The notes: a model not told the origin generated them from the sequence alone. Numbered from the stretch's first letter, positions 48,315 to 57,140 are shown. The stretch: DNA of 61,564 bases from an uncultured Oscillospiraceae bacterium (GCA_900762245.1 CAAFFR010000080.1:1-61564); one strand, 5' to 3'. Translations and numbers: made by a program.

Positions 48315-50072
48315 TTAGGCTGCCTTACGCTTCTTCAGGAAGAAGGCCAGGGCCAGAGCGGAGGCGGACAGGGTCATGACGGTAACAGCAATCATGATGT
48401 TGTCGCCGGTGGTGGGGTTGGAGGGATCAGCGGTGTTAACGTTGTTGTTGTAGTTGTTATTGGGAACATTGCCGGAGCTGGTGCCTTTACCGTTGTTGAT
48501 CAGCATGATGTGCAGTTCCTGATAGTCAGCGTTGCTGCCAACGTTGTAGAATACGTTGTTAGCGTAGTTGGAAGCAGTGCCAGCACTGTAGTTCTTCCAC
48601 TCGCTCTTGCTGAACCAGCCGTAGTAGGTATCGACATTGTCGTCGAAGTCACCGTAGTTGGGGAAGATGCTGTACATATTCACGGTGTTCATGTTGAAAG
48701 CACCGGCAGCGGGAGCTTCGTAGTAGGGAACGATCTTGGTAGCGGTCTGGGTGTTGCCGTTGGTGTGGATGTACAGATAGACAACAACGGACTCAGCCCA
48801 GCGGGCGTAGAAGGTAGTGCCATGGATGGCGGGGTAGTAGTCGGGGTGAGTAGCGGTGTTGCTCAGGTTGTCCTTGGTGGAGATCACAGTGGCCTGATCC
48901 TGACCAACCCAGTCAACGAAGGTGTAGCCGTTACGGGCACCGGCATTGGGCATCTTGCCAATAGGCTCGCCGATTTCGACGGTCATGGTGGTGACGGAGT
49001 TGCTGGTGTAGTCGTTGGGGTTGTTGGCCATCAGAGTAACAGTGCCCTGGTATCTGGGACGGATGACCATATCACCGGTGATCTGGGTGGAGCCGGGGGT
49101 GAAAGCCTTGTCGGTCTCGCCGATTTCCCAGCCAACGATCTTGAAGCCGTTCAGGCCGAAGTAAGCATTGATCTCGTCCTGAGTGGGGAATGCATTTGCG
49201 CTGGAAATGGTGCTCAGAGCGGTAACAGTGCCGCCGCAGATGGAAGAGTCAACGTTGACCCAGCCATTGCCGTCATAGCGCTGGAAGGTGACGTTGTACT
49301 TGGTCAGAACCCACTTGGCAACCAGATGGGAATCGTCCACAACGATAGAGCTGTCAGTGACGATCTTGCCGTCATAGTATCTGCTCCAGCCAGCGAAGTC
49401 ATAGTGCTGACGGGTAGGAGTGGGGAGGGACTCAACAGCACCGTAGGTGTCATTCAGGATGATGGTGTGCTTGCGGTCAGCCAGAACGCCGCCGGCGGGC
49501 TCAAGACCCACAGTGTAGCTCTGGTTGGTGACGACAGCGTAGATGTACAGGGTATCACCGGCAGCGACGATAGAGTCGGTGATGTTGGTGGTGCCGGGGT
49601 TGAACTTGGCACCGTTAACTTCCCAGTGAGAGAAGACCTTGTTGATGGAGTTGCCAGCGTACTGAGCGAAGACCTCCAGAACCTTGTTGGCATCGGGAAT
49701 GCTGGTGGTCTTGTAACCGATCTTCTGGTTGTACAGAGTCAGAATGTTAGCCTGAGGATAGTCCTTCAGGGTGAAGACAACATTGACATAGTCGCCAACA
49801 GCAGTCACAATGGGCTCGGTGACAGGTACTGCGGGAAGTGTAGCGGGAGCAGTCTCCGTAGCTTCGGTAGCTGCAGTGGTTTCCACTGCCTCGGTGGCAG
49901 CGGTGGTTTCGGCAACGGCTGCGACTGCCTCAGTCTCAGCGACAGCTGCGGTAGTTTCAGTCAGAGCAGCGGTAGTTTCCACTTCGCTGGCAAAAGCCTG
50001 GAAGGGAACGGCGGAAACCAGCATCATGGCCACCAGAGTCAGGCTCAGCAGCTTCTTACATACTGTTTTCAT
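48315..50072 (-). CDS. Sortase-anchored surface protein with InlB/SHIRT-like repeats
   Basis: 585 residues. Signal peptide (about 1-29, cleavage after AFAS); a Thr/Glu/Ala-rich low-complexity stalk (about 30-85, repeats of AAVAET and ATEAVETT); then several beta-rich repeats of the Listeria-Bacteroides type (FAGWSRYYDGKIV, KWVLTKYNVTFQ, FVDWVGQDQATV, ARWAESVVVYLYI); and a C-terminal NPTTG, a hydrophobic helix and KKRKAA. NPTTG resembles sortase sorting signals of the NPxTx type rather than LPxTG. Probably an adhesin. No sortase gene in the window. Confidence 0.88.
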   Translation of the reverse strand: MKTVCKKLLSLTLVAMMLVSAVPFQAFASEVETTAALTETTAAVAETEAVAAVAETTAATEAVETTAATEATETAPATLPAVPVTEPIVTAVGDYVNVVFTLKDYPQANILTLYNQKIGYKTTSIPDANKVLEVFAQYAGNSINKVFSHWEVNGAKFNPGTTNITDSIVAAGDTLYIYAVVTNQSYTVGLEPAGGVLADRKHTIILNDTYGAVESLPTPTRQHYDFAGWSRYYDGKIVTDSSIVVDDSHLVAKWVLTKYNVTFQRYDGNGWVNVDSSICGGTVTALSTISSANAFPTQDEINAYFGLNGFKIVGWEIGETDKAFTPGSTQITGDMVIRPRYQGTVTLMANNPNDYTSNSVTTMTVEIGEPIGKMPNAGARNGYTFVDWVGQDQATVISTKDNLSNTATHPDYYPAIHGTTFYARWAESVVVYLYIHTNGNTQTATKIVPYYEAPAAGAFNMNTVNMYSIFPNYGDFDDNVDTYYGWFSKSEWKNYSAGTASNYANNVFYNVGSNADYQELHIMLINNGKGTSSGNVPNNNYNNNVNTADPSNPTTGDNIMIAVTVMTLSASALALAFFLKKRKAA

Positions 50073-50184
50073 GTTTCAAACCTCCTAATGATTTGTCTTT
50101 ATTAGAAATAGTTTACCGGTCAGTAAGCACCGGGTCCGAGAGAACCTCAAACCAGCCTTACCCGGCATCTCTTTTCATACACGC
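50073..50184 (-). promoter_or_regulatory. Long 5' leader of the surface protein gene
   Basis: About 105 bases are transcribed before the start codon. CCGGGT and ACCCGG can pair across about 25 bases, with further ACCGGT/GGTAA segments behind. Structure suggests regulation at RNA level, but it does not match c-di-GMP or other riboswitch classes I can recall. GGAGG precedes the start. Confidence 0.45.
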
Positions 50185-50213
50185 ATTATAACCCATGATT
50201 CCTGTTTCGTCAA
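50185..50213 (-). promoter_or_regulatory. Promoter of the surface protein gene
   Basis: Minus-strand TTGACG (50208-50213), 17 bases, perfect TATAAT (50185-50190). The 361-base gap 50073-50433 otherwise contains AT-rich sequence and the MarR promoter. Confidence 0.8.
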
Positions 50214-50367
50214 TAGGAAAATTACAAAAAATTACAAAAACATTTACACAATTTAACAAAGGTAACATATTAAGAAAATCTTAAGGCCAAAAGAAGGGGA
50301 AACACGGAAAAAATATAAAAACGCGCCAGGAAAAACTGTAACAGTTTGATACCAAAGGCGAAAGATG

Positions 50368-50396
50368 TTGACAACACAACGAGTTTGTGTTATTCT
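50368..50396 (+). promoter_or_regulatory. MarR gene promoter with operator in the spacer
   Basis: TTGACA (50368-50373), 17 bases, TATTCT (50391-50396). The spacer is an inverted repeat AACACAA-N5-TTGTGTT (50373-50391), a probable autoregulatory MarR site. A second, outer repeat GTTGACA ... TGTCAAC ends near 50416. Confidence 0.75.
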
Positions 50397-50433
50397 GTAG
50401 GATGTTGAGCTGTCAACGAATGGAGGAAACCCT

Positions 50434-50895
50434 ATGAGAAACAGATATGGACGGTTTTCCAATGCAATCGCCTGTATTTACCACGATATTCAGAAGATCG
50501 AGCGGGCAGAGATGGCCCGTTATGGTCTGAAAGGTCCCCACGCCCAGTGCCTGCTGGAAATCGGAGATTTTCCCGATGGCGTGACAGCTGCCCGGCTGTG
50601 TGAGAACTGCGAAAAGGATAAGGCTGCCATTTCCCGCATTCTGGCGGAACTGGAGCAGGCCGGCATGATTCTGCGGGAGAAACGGAACGGGACGGTATAT
50701 CGCGCCAAACTGTATTTAACGGAACGTGGAAAAGCGGCTGCTCAGGCTGTGGCAGAAAAAGCGCAGCTTGCCGTGGAACTGGCAGGCACCGGACTGAAGG
50801 AGTCCGATCGGGAGACCTTTTATGCCGTGCTGGGAAGAATTGCCGGCAATCTTCAGGGGATCTGCAAGGAAGGCCTGAGAAAACGGGAAGGATAA
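50434..50895 (+). CDS. MarR family transcriptional regulator
   Basis: 153 residues. Winged helix with HAQCLLEIGDFPDGVTAARL, ENCEKDKAAISRILAELEQA (recognition helix) and the wing REKRNGTVYRAKLYLTERG. Dimerises through terminal helices. GGAGG upstream. It precedes the degV-type gene by 44 bases and is likely to control itself through the inverted repeat in its promoter. Confidence 0.9.
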   Translation: MRNRYGRFSNAIACIYHDIQKIERAEMARYGLKGPHAQCLLEIGDFPDGVTAARLCENCEKDKAAISRILAELEQAGMILREKRNGTVYRAKLYLTERGKAAAQAVAEKAQLAVELAGTGLKESDRETFYAVLGRIAGNLQGICKEGLRKREG

Positions 50896-50939
50896 CCCTA
50901 AAACATTTACTACTATTTATATATTTTAAGGAGAAAGTT

Positions 50940-51779
50940 ATGAGCGTGAAAATCATCGTGGATTCCACCGCGGATCTTCCTTTACATCTGAAGGAACGGG
51001 TGGCTGCTGTCCCTCTGAGCGTACGTTTTGGCGACGAAGAGTTTCAGGACGGTGTTACCATTTCTGCGGAAACCTTTTATGAGAAACTGACCGGCAGCGA
51101 GGTTCTGCCCACTACCAGCCAGCCTACCCCTGCGGCCTTTGAGGATGCCTATCGGGAAGCTGTGGAGGCAGGCCATGAGGTGGTGTGCATCACCATTTCT
51201 TCCCGGCTGTCCGGTACCTATCAGAGCGCCACTATTGCAGCAGATGAATTTTCCGGTAAGGTGTTTGTGGCTGACAGCCGCACAGCGGCCCTCGGTTCCG
51301 GCGTGCTGACAGAATATGCTCTGGAACTTGCGGATGCGGGTATGGGTGCAGAGGAGATCCTGCAGAAGCTGATCGAAAAGCGGAAGCAGGTCCGCCTGTA
51401 TGCCATCGTGGATACCCTGGAATATCTGAAAAAAGGCGGCCGCCTCAGCTCCGCTGTGGCGGTAGTAGGTGGTATGCTGAACATTAAGCCTGTGATCTGC
51501 GTGGACGAAAACGGTGAGATCAAGTTGGCAGGTACGGCCCGGGGCATGAAGAAGGCCTATGCGATGCTGGATCAGCTATGCGCTGAAAACGGCGGTGTGG
51601 ATACCGCTAAGCCGGTCCTGATGGGCTATACCGGTACAAGCAGCGAGAATCTTTCCAGATATCTGGCAGAAAGCGGACAGGAATGGTCTGCGGACGTGAA
51701 AAGTACCATCGTTGGTGCGGCCATCGGTGTCCACGCCGGTCCCGGTGCTGTGGCTGCAGCATTTTTCAGCAAGGAATAA
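50940..51779 (+). CDS. DegV family fatty-acid-binding protein
   Basis: 279 residues. Family hallmarks: VKIIVDSTADLP, TTSQPTPAAFEDAY, ITISSRLSGTYQSA, VDTLEYLKKGGRLS and HAGPGAVAAAFF. DegV/FakB proteins hold a fatty acid for phosphorylation by FakA during use of external fatty acids. The kinase gene is not nearby. Probably in one transcript with the MarR gene. Confidence 0.94.
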   Translation: MSVKIIVDSTADLPLHLKERVAAVPLSVRFGDEEFQDGVTISAETFYEKLTGSEVLPTTSQPTPAAFEDAYREAVEAGHEVVCITISSRLSGTYQSATIAADEFSGKVFVADSRTAALGSGVLTEYALELADAGMGAEEILQKLIEKRKQVRLYAIVDTLEYLKKGGRLSSAVAVVGGMLNIKPVICVDENGEIKLAGTARGMKKAYAMLDQLCAENGGVDTAKPVLMGYTGTSSENLSRYLAESGQEWSADVKSTIVGAAIGVHAGPGAVAAAFFSKE

Positions 51780-51811
51780 TTTGTCATAATGTTCCGTTTG
51801 TAAACAAGAAT

Positions 51812-51852
51812 ACCCCTCTCCGCGAGAGAAATTGCGGAGAGGGGCGTTTTTT
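51812..51852 (+). terminator. Terminator of the degV-type gene
   Basis: CCCCTCTCCGC and GCGGAGAGGGG arms with a ten-base loop, CG, then TTTTTT. Confidence 0.92.
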
Positions 51853-52630
51853 ATTCTGTCCAGAGAAAATTCATAAAGGCAGGAACCAGCTTTTCCCAGT
51901 CGGCTTCGCAGTGACCGCCGCCGATCTGGCAGTGGAGCTTATTGGTGGTGCCGCGGGTCTGGAGGTAATCGGCAACTTTTTTGTTCCAGCCATAGGTTTT
52001 GCTGGTACGGTCATCCTTATCGGGATTATGGAGCCCGTAAGCCTCCCGGGTACCCCAGGAAAGATAGACCCGGGTGTCGGGACTGATGGGGACTTTCCGC
52101 AGATCAGCCATCAGGGGCCGCATACAGAAGCCCATGGCGGTGGATACACAGCCGCCTTTGGAGAACCAGCGGTTATAGTGGGTCACGGCATACAGGGCCA
52201 TCAGGCCGCCCATGGAAGAACCGGCAATGCCGGTGCACTCCCGGAAGGGAATGGTGCGGTATTCCAGATCGATGAGGGGCTTGACCTCGCTCAGAATCCA
52301 CTGCATGGTGGCGTCGCCCAAAGGTTCAAAACGGCCAAAGTGGCTGGTTTTGTTGGCAGGATAGGGAAGATACTCGCTGAGCCGTTCCTCGCCGTCATGT
52401 CCGCATTCAATGCCCACCACGATGATCTTCTTTTCCCATCCGTTCAGAAAATCCTTCAATCCCCAGGATTTTCCGTAGGTGGCATCTTCGTTATTGTAAA
52501 GATTGTGGCCGTCGAAGAAATACATGACGGGATACCGCTCCTGGGATTCGAAGTAATCGTCAGGCAGATAGATGTGCAGAGGCCGGTTGGTGCCTTTGGG
52601 GCTGTAGATAAAATCCCGCTTGATGATCAT
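51851..52630 (-). CDS. Esterase, alpha/beta hydrolase of the esterase D type
   Basis: 259 residues. RPLHIYLPDDYFESQERYPV start, GHNLYNNE, nucleophile elbow GIAGSSMGGLMAL and a C-terminal GGGHCEADWEK with the catalytic His; an Asp before it completes the triad. No signal peptide, so intracellular. Family includes enterochelin esterases and acetylxylan-type esterases; substrate not evident. Confidence 0.88.
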   Translation of the reverse strand: MIIKRDFIYSPKGTNRPLHIYLPDDYFESQERYPVMYFFDGHNLYNNEDATYGKSWGLKDFLNGWEKKIIVVGIECGHDGEERLSEYLPYPANKTSHFGRFEPLGDATMQWILSEVKPLIDLEYRTIPFRECTGIAGSSMGGLMALYAVTHYNRWFSKGGCVSTAMGFCMRPLMADLRKVPISPDTRVYLSWGTREAYGLHNPDKDDRTSKTYGWNKKVADYLQTRGTTNKLHCQIGGGHCEADWEKLVPAFMNFLWTE

Positions 52631-52729
52631 AGGCTAGCTCCTCGTTTCTGTTATTGGTTAATTATAACAGGGAAAGATGAGAAAAGCAATAGGCAATTTG
52701 GCGAATATGACGATGTAAAATGGAAATGT

Positions 52730-52753
52730 CCCCGGAAAGGAATCCTTCCGGGG
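52730..52753 (-). terminator. Terminator of the second MATE gene
   Basis: CCCCGGAA and TTCCGGGG arms, minus-strand tail CATTTCCATTTTAC. Confidence 0.65.
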
Positions 52754-52766
52754 GGCATACAGCGGT

Positions 52767-54152
52767 TTATTGGACGTTCAGTTCTGCCTGTGCGGCGGCG
52801 ATCTTTTTCTTCACGCCCCGCAGAATGGGGACGGCCAGGAACAAGGTCAGAATATCGGCCAGAGCCTGCACGATGGCGATGCCCACAGCACCGAAGGCCC
52901 ATGCCAGGGGATACAGAATGGGCAGAAAGCAGGTACCCTGACGGGAGGTGGAGAGGATCAGGGCGCCCTTGGCATTGCCGAGACCTGCGCAAAGCATGTT
53001 GACGATGGCGACCCAGCCGTGAATAGGAAGGGCGATGCACTGGGAAACCATGCAGATGACACCGATGCGGCGCATCTCTTCATCCATTCCTGCAAAGAGG
53101 ACTACGAAGGTGTCGGCAAAGAGACCGACCAGCAATGCCATGATGGTGGAACCGATGAGGGCTACCTTGAAACAGAACTTGTAGCTTTCCTCCACCCGGT
53201 CAAAGCGCTTGGCACCCCAGTTGAAGCCTGCCACAGGCTGGAAACCGGTGCCGAAGCCCAGAATGATGCTGAAGGGGAACATCATGACCTTGTTGCAGAC
53301 ACCAACAGCGGCCAGTACAGAGTCGGAGATGTTACCGGCAATGGAGTTCAGCGCGATGGCGGAAACGACAGCCAGACCGCTGCGGAACATGGAGGAGGAA
53401 CCCACAGAGACGATTTTGGAGACGATGTCCCAGCTGGGACGGAAATTCCGGATGGACAGGTGCAGCAGACTGTGTCTTGTCAGGTAGGGGAAGATCAGAA
53501 TGGCGAAGCTGATCCACTTGGAGATGGCGGTAGCCAGAGAAGCACCGGCAACGCCCATATTCAGACCCCAGGGCATAATGAAAATAGGGTCAAGGATGAC
53601 ATTCAGGATACCGCCGGCACCCATGCCGATCATGGACAATGTGGCGCTGCCCTCGCTTCGCAGGCACTGGTTCATGACGAAGTTGGCTGCCATGAAGGGG
53701 GCTGCGTAAAGAACATAGGTGGCATAGTCGATGGAATACTGCTCGCAGGTGGGGGTGGCACCCAGCATACGGACCATGGGGGTCATAAACAGACTGCCGA
53801 AGATCATCAGCGCAGCGCCGATACCCATAGCGGTAAAGAAAGCGGTGGAAAGGACCCGGCTGGCTTTCTGTTCGTCTCCCTGGCCAAGAAGACGGGCGAT
53901 ATAGCTGTTGGCACCCACGGCCAGCATGGAGCCGCACATCATAATGAGCTGGTCCAGAGAGGCATTGACGCTGACAGCCGCAGTGGCGTTGGTACCCAGG
54001 GAACTGACAAAATAAGTATCCGCCAGAGAGTAAATGGAGTTGATCAGGAAGGCCACGATGGTGGGAATGGCCATTTTGGGAATGATGCGGGAGATAGGTT
54101 CATTCAGCAGCATATTGCGGCGCTGATCCTGGGATTGTGCGTGTTTGCTCAT
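52767..54152 (-). CDS. MATE family efflux transporter (second)
   Basis: 461 residues, about twelve helices. MLLNEPISRIIPKMAIPTIV and AFLINSIYSLADTYFVSSLG at the start and KVMMFPFSIILGFGTGFQPV in the middle place it in the NorM/DinF-like MATE group often called multidrug exporters. Not closely similar to the MATE at 3728-5110. Single gene. Confidence 0.92.
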   Translation of the reverse strand: MSKHAQSQDQRRNMLLNEPISRIIPKMAIPTIVAFLINSIYSLADTYFVSSLGTNATAAVSVNASLDQLIMMCGSMLAVGANSYIARLLGQGDEQKASRVLSTAFFTAMGIGAALMIFGSLFMTPMVRMLGATPTCEQYSIDYATYVLYAAPFMAANFVMNQCLRSEGSATLSMIGMGAGGILNVILDPIFIMPWGLNMGVAGASLATAISKWISFAILIFPYLTRHSLLHLSIRNFRPSWDIVSKIVSVGSSSMFRSGLAVVSAIALNSIAGNISDSVLAAVGVCNKVMMFPFSIILGFGTGFQPVAGFNWGAKRFDRVEESYKFCFKVALIGSTIMALLVGLFADTFVVLFAGMDEEMRRIGVICMVSQCIALPIHGWVAIVNMLCAGLGNAKGALILSTSRQGTCFLPILYPLAWAFGAVGIAIVQALADILTLFLAVPILRGVKKKIAAAQAELNVQ

Positions 54153-54338
54153 TACATTGTCGCCCTTTCATTGTATTTTGTTATATTATACCATAGGGCT
54201 ACCGCAAAAGGCAACATAAAAATGTAGCGTGCGACATATTTTTTGAGTGGAACAAAACCAGTGAAATGACCAAATGAAGCGGGTACGATTTGTACAAAAT
54301 TTCACTGTGAAAAAGTTTGAAAAAAGGATGGAAAGAGC

Positions 54339-54367
54339 TTGCAAGCAAGGTTTTCCTATGGTATACT
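54339..54367 (+). promoter_or_regulatory. Promoter of nahK-galE
   Basis: TTGCAA (54339-54344), 17 bases, TATACT (54362-54367), 91 bases before nahK. The 300-base gap 54153-54458 holds nothing else that I recognise. Confidence 0.65.
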
Positions 54368-54458
54368 GAAAGAAAAATGTAAAAGTCTGGCAGTAATTTA
54401 TATATTTCGACTTTTTAAGGCATAAATTCTGCTGGTGAAAATGAACAGGAGGAAAACT

Positions 54459-55583
54459 ATGCATCAGATCGCCATTCCGGAATCCGATCCGATCCTTGCC
54501 GAAGTTCTGGCAGCCTACGATTTCCCCGCAACCCTGCTGGGGGCTGTCCGCTACGGTCAGGGTCATATCAACGACACCTTCTGCGTCCTGTGTCAGCCGC
54601 AGGAGGGTGACTGTGTTCGTTTTATTCTGCAGGGCCTCAGCTCCGCAGCCTTTCCCCATCCTGAAGAGCTGATGGAGAACTTCATTGGCATTACCTCCTA
54701 CTTACGGGAAAAGGTCATTGCCAATGGCGGCGATCCCCTGCGGGAAACCCTGAGCCTTGTAAAGACCAGAGACGGCAAGGACTTCTTTACCGATTCCAAC
54801 GGTAAGGTCTGGCGTCTGACCCCCTTCATTGAAAATACGGACTGCTTCCAGTCTGCTACACCCGAACTGTTCGAGGCTTCTGCCCGGGCTTTCGGTCGGT
54901 TCCAGTACATGCTGCAGGGTTTTCCTGCCGAGACGCTTCACGAGACCATTGTGAAGTTCCACGACACCGAGAACCGCTTCGAGAAGTTTGTTGCAGCTCT
55001 GGAGGCGGACAAGCATGACCGTGCCAAGGACATCCAGCCGGAGATCCAGTTCGTTCTGGACCGGAAGGCAGACTGCTCCGTTGCCCTGCAGGCCCTTCGT
55101 GACGGCAAGCTGCCCCTGCGTGTCACCCATAACGATACCAAGCTGAACAACATCCTCATCGACCGGGAGACCGGCGAGGGCATCTGCGTCATCGATCTGG
55201 ATACCACCATGCCCGGCCTGAGCATGAATGACTTTGGTGACTCCATCCGTTTCGGCGCCAACCACTCCAAGGAAGACGAGAAGGATCTGAGCAAGGTCAA
55301 TTTCGACATTGAACTGTATGAAGTCTTCACCCGGGGCTTCCTGGAAGGTGCCAACGGCAGCTTCACCGCAGCGGAACTGGAATACCTGCCCTGGGGCGCC
55401 CGGCTGATGACCCTGGAATGCGGCATCCGTTTCCTGACAGACTACCTGGACGGCGACCACTACTTCCGCATCCACTATCCCGAGCAGAATCTGGACCGCT
55501 GCCGCACTCAGTTCAAGCTGGTGTCCGATATGGAAGCACAGTTTGAAGCCATGGGCGCTGTGGTCAGAAAGTACGCAAAGTAA
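54459..55583 (+). CDS. nahK: N-acetylhexosamine 1-kinase (NahK-like phosphotransferase)
   Basis: 374 residues from ATG at 54459, with AGGAGG upstream. Aminoglycoside phosphotransferase fold: GQGHINDTF (nucleotide loop), TETIVKFHDTENRFEKF-like LHETIVKFHDTENRFEKFV, the catalytic LRVTHNDTKLNNILIDRETG and metal-binding VIDLDTTMPG, NDFGDSIRFGA. These stretches closely resemble bifidobacterial NahK, which phosphorylates GlcNAc/GalNAc at C1 during use of mucin and milk sugars. galE follows, as in that pathway, but no lacto-N-biose phosphorylase or galT is seen. Confidence 0.87.
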   Translation: MHQIAIPESDPILAEVLAAYDFPATLLGAVRYGQGHINDTFCVLCQPQEGDCVRFILQGLSSAAFPHPEELMENFIGITSYLREKVIANGGDPLRETLSLVKTRDGKDFFTDSNGKVWRLTPFIENTDCFQSATPELFEASARAFGRFQYMLQGFPAETLHETIVKFHDTENRFEKFVAALEADKHDRAKDIQPEIQFVLDRKADCSVALQALRDGKLPLRVTHNDTKLNNILIDRETGEGICVIDLDTTMPGLSMNDFGDSIRFGANHSKEDEKDLSKVNFDIELYEVFTRGFLEGANGSFTAAELEYLPWGARLMTLECGIRFLTDYLDGDHYFRIHYPEQNLDRCRTQFKLVSDMEAQFEAMGAVVRKYAK

Positions 55584-55593
55584 GAAACGCCTG

Positions 55594-55730
55594 TGTAGGG
55601 CGGGGTCATGACCCCGCCGGCGCACCAATTGATTCAACTGGGTGCGTTTGACGCATAGGTGTAGATATTACATCTATTTCAGCAAATTTGAAATCAAACC
55701 TGATCGGCGGGGTCATGACCCCGCCCTACA
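55594..55730. repeat. Family D composite element, copy D5
   Basis: 137 bp with 25-bp perfect inverted ends TGTAGGGCGGGGTCATGACC.../complement, each end itself palindromic, around about 85 bases with a CGCACC/GGTGCG dyad. Between nahK and galE. Confidence 0.8.
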
Positions 55731-55761
55731 GTAAATTTGAATGAAAAGGAGAAAATATTGT

Positions 55762-56778
55762 ATGAACATTCTGGTTACCGGCGGTGCCGGCTACATCGGT
55801 TCCCACACCTGTGTAGAGCTGCTGGAGAGCGGCTACGGCGTTGTGGTCATCGACAATCTGTGCAATTCCAATCCCAAGAGCCTGGACCGTGTGGAAATGC
55901 TCACCGGCAAGAAGGTGAAGTTCTATGAGGGTGATGTCCGGGATGAGGCACTGCTGCGCAAGATTTTTGCTGAGAACGAGATCTCCGCTGTCATCCACTT
56001 CGCTGGCCTGAAGGCTGTGGGCGAGTCCGTTGCCCAGCCCTGGCGTTACTATGACAACAACCTGAACTCCACCCTGGTTCTGACCAAGGTCATGGAAGAG
56101 GTGGGCTGTAAGAAGATCATCTTCTCCTCCTCCGCCACCGTTTACTCCGGCGACAACGAGATGCCCCTGCGGGAAAACTCCAAGACCGGCAACTGCACCA
56201 ACCCCTATGGCTGGACCAAGTACATGACCGAGCAGATCCTGTCCGGCATGGCTCATGCCGATAAGGAGTGGTCCATCGTTCTGCTGCGTTACTTCAACCC
56301 CATCGGTGCCCACATCTCCGGTCAGATCGGTGAGGACCCCAGAGGTATCCCCAACAATCTGATGCCCTACATCACCCAGGTTGCCATCGGCCGCCGGGAA
56401 TTCCTCAGCGTTTACGGCAACGACTACGACACCCACGACGGCACCGGTGTTCGTGACTATATCCACGTCGTTGACCTGGCTAAGGGCCATGTGGCAGCTG
56501 TCAAGTACTCCGTGGAGAACCTGGGCTGCGAAGTCTTCAATCTGGGCACCGGTACCGGTTACTCCGTGCTGGACATGGTGAAGGCATTCAATGATGCCAA
56601 CGGTCTGGACCTGCCTTATAAGATCGTGGACCGCCGCCCCGGTGACCTGGCTGTCTGCTACGCAGATCCCGCCAAGTCCGCTGAAAAGCTGGGCTGGAAG
56701 GCCGAGAAGAATCTGGTGGATATGTGCCGCGATTCCTGGCGCTGGCAGTCCCAGAACCCCATGGGCTTTGGCGAATAA
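55762..56778 (+). CDS. galE: UDP-glucose 4-epimerase
   Basis: 338 residues from ATG at 55762. NAD-binding VTGGAGYIGSHT, FAGLKAVGES, the Ser and Y-x3-K pair in SSSATVYSG and NPYGWTKYMTE, and the C-terminal DRRPGDLAVCYADP. Interconverts UDP-Glc/UDP-Gal (or the GlcNAc forms). Follows nahK on the same strand, with element D5 between, and ends in a strong terminator. Confidence 0.96.
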   Translation: MNILVTGGAGYIGSHTCVELLESGYGVVVIDNLCNSNPKSLDRVEMLTGKKVKFYEGDVRDEALLRKIFAENEISAVIHFAGLKAVGESVAQPWRYYDNNLNSTLVLTKVMEEVGCKKIIFSSSATVYSGDNEMPLRENSKTGNCTNPYGWTKYMTEQILSGMAHADKEWSIVLLRYFNPIGAHISGQIGEDPRGIPNNLMPYITQVAIGRREFLSVYGNDYDTHDGTGVRDYIHVVDLAKGHVAAVKYSVENLGCEVFNLGTGTGYSVLDMVKAFNDANGLDLPYKIVDRRPGDLAVCYADPAKSAEKLGWKAEKNLVDMCRDSWRWQSQNPMGFGE

Positions 56779-56792
56779 TTCCATACATGATG

Positions 56793-56826
56793 AAAGCACC
56801 TGCGAACGATTCGCAGGTGCTTTTTG
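56793..56826 (+). terminator. Terminator of galE
   Basis: AAAGCACCTGCGA and TCGCAGGTGCTTT arms, loop ACGAT, then TTG. Confidence 0.93.
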
Positions 56827-56841
56827 TTGCGCAAAGGCCAC

Positions 56842-56868
56842 TGTAGGGCGGGGTCACTGACCCCGCCG
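56842..56868. repeat. Family D palindromic repeat, copy D6 (partial)
   Basis: TGTAGGGCGGGGTCA and GACCCCGCC; the outer CCTACA arm is missing. Confidence 0.65.
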
Positions 56869-56897
56869 ACCCGGTTTCAATGATTGAGGAGAAGTAA

Positions 56898-57095
56898 AAA
56901 ACCGCACCCGCCCAATGACCAATGTCATTAAGTTAACAGGATTGTAGGGTGCGGATATATCCGCACCGGGCAGTTTCGACAATTGGGCGTTTGGTTTTTT
57001 ACGCTCAGTTTTCGGGGGTTCCCGGTTGAGATATATCTCAACCCTACATTGGATTTCGTAACTTAATGACATTGGCCAAATGGCGAGTGCGGTTT
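56898..57095 (-). terminator. VanW gene terminator split by a family C element
   Basis: On the minus strand, AAACCGCACTCG (57095-57084) and CGGGTGCGGTTT (56909-56898) form a 12-bp stem with one G-U pair, followed by TTTAC. Copy C3 and its direct repeats occupy the loop. The hairpin follows the VanW stop at 57141. Confidence 0.75.
56920..57074 (-). mobile_element. Family C palindromic element, copy C3 (inverted)
   Basis: 155 bp, inverted relative to C1 and C2, inverted ends CAATGTCATTAAGTTA / TAACTTAATGACATTG. Flanking repeats GCCCAATGAC (56910-56919) and GCCAAATGGC (57075-57084), 8 of 10 identical, centred on the host terminator. Confidence 0.85.
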
Positions 57096-57140
57096 ACTAC
57101 ATTGTAAGCGGCGCAGCCGCAAGGCTTCTGCGTCGGTGTG

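Noticed and set aside
50073..50184. c-di-GMP riboswitch in the surface protein leader
   Set aside because: The conserved GEMM segments (such as the tetraloop receptor and the GCAAA-type core) are not found; only general hairpins are visible.
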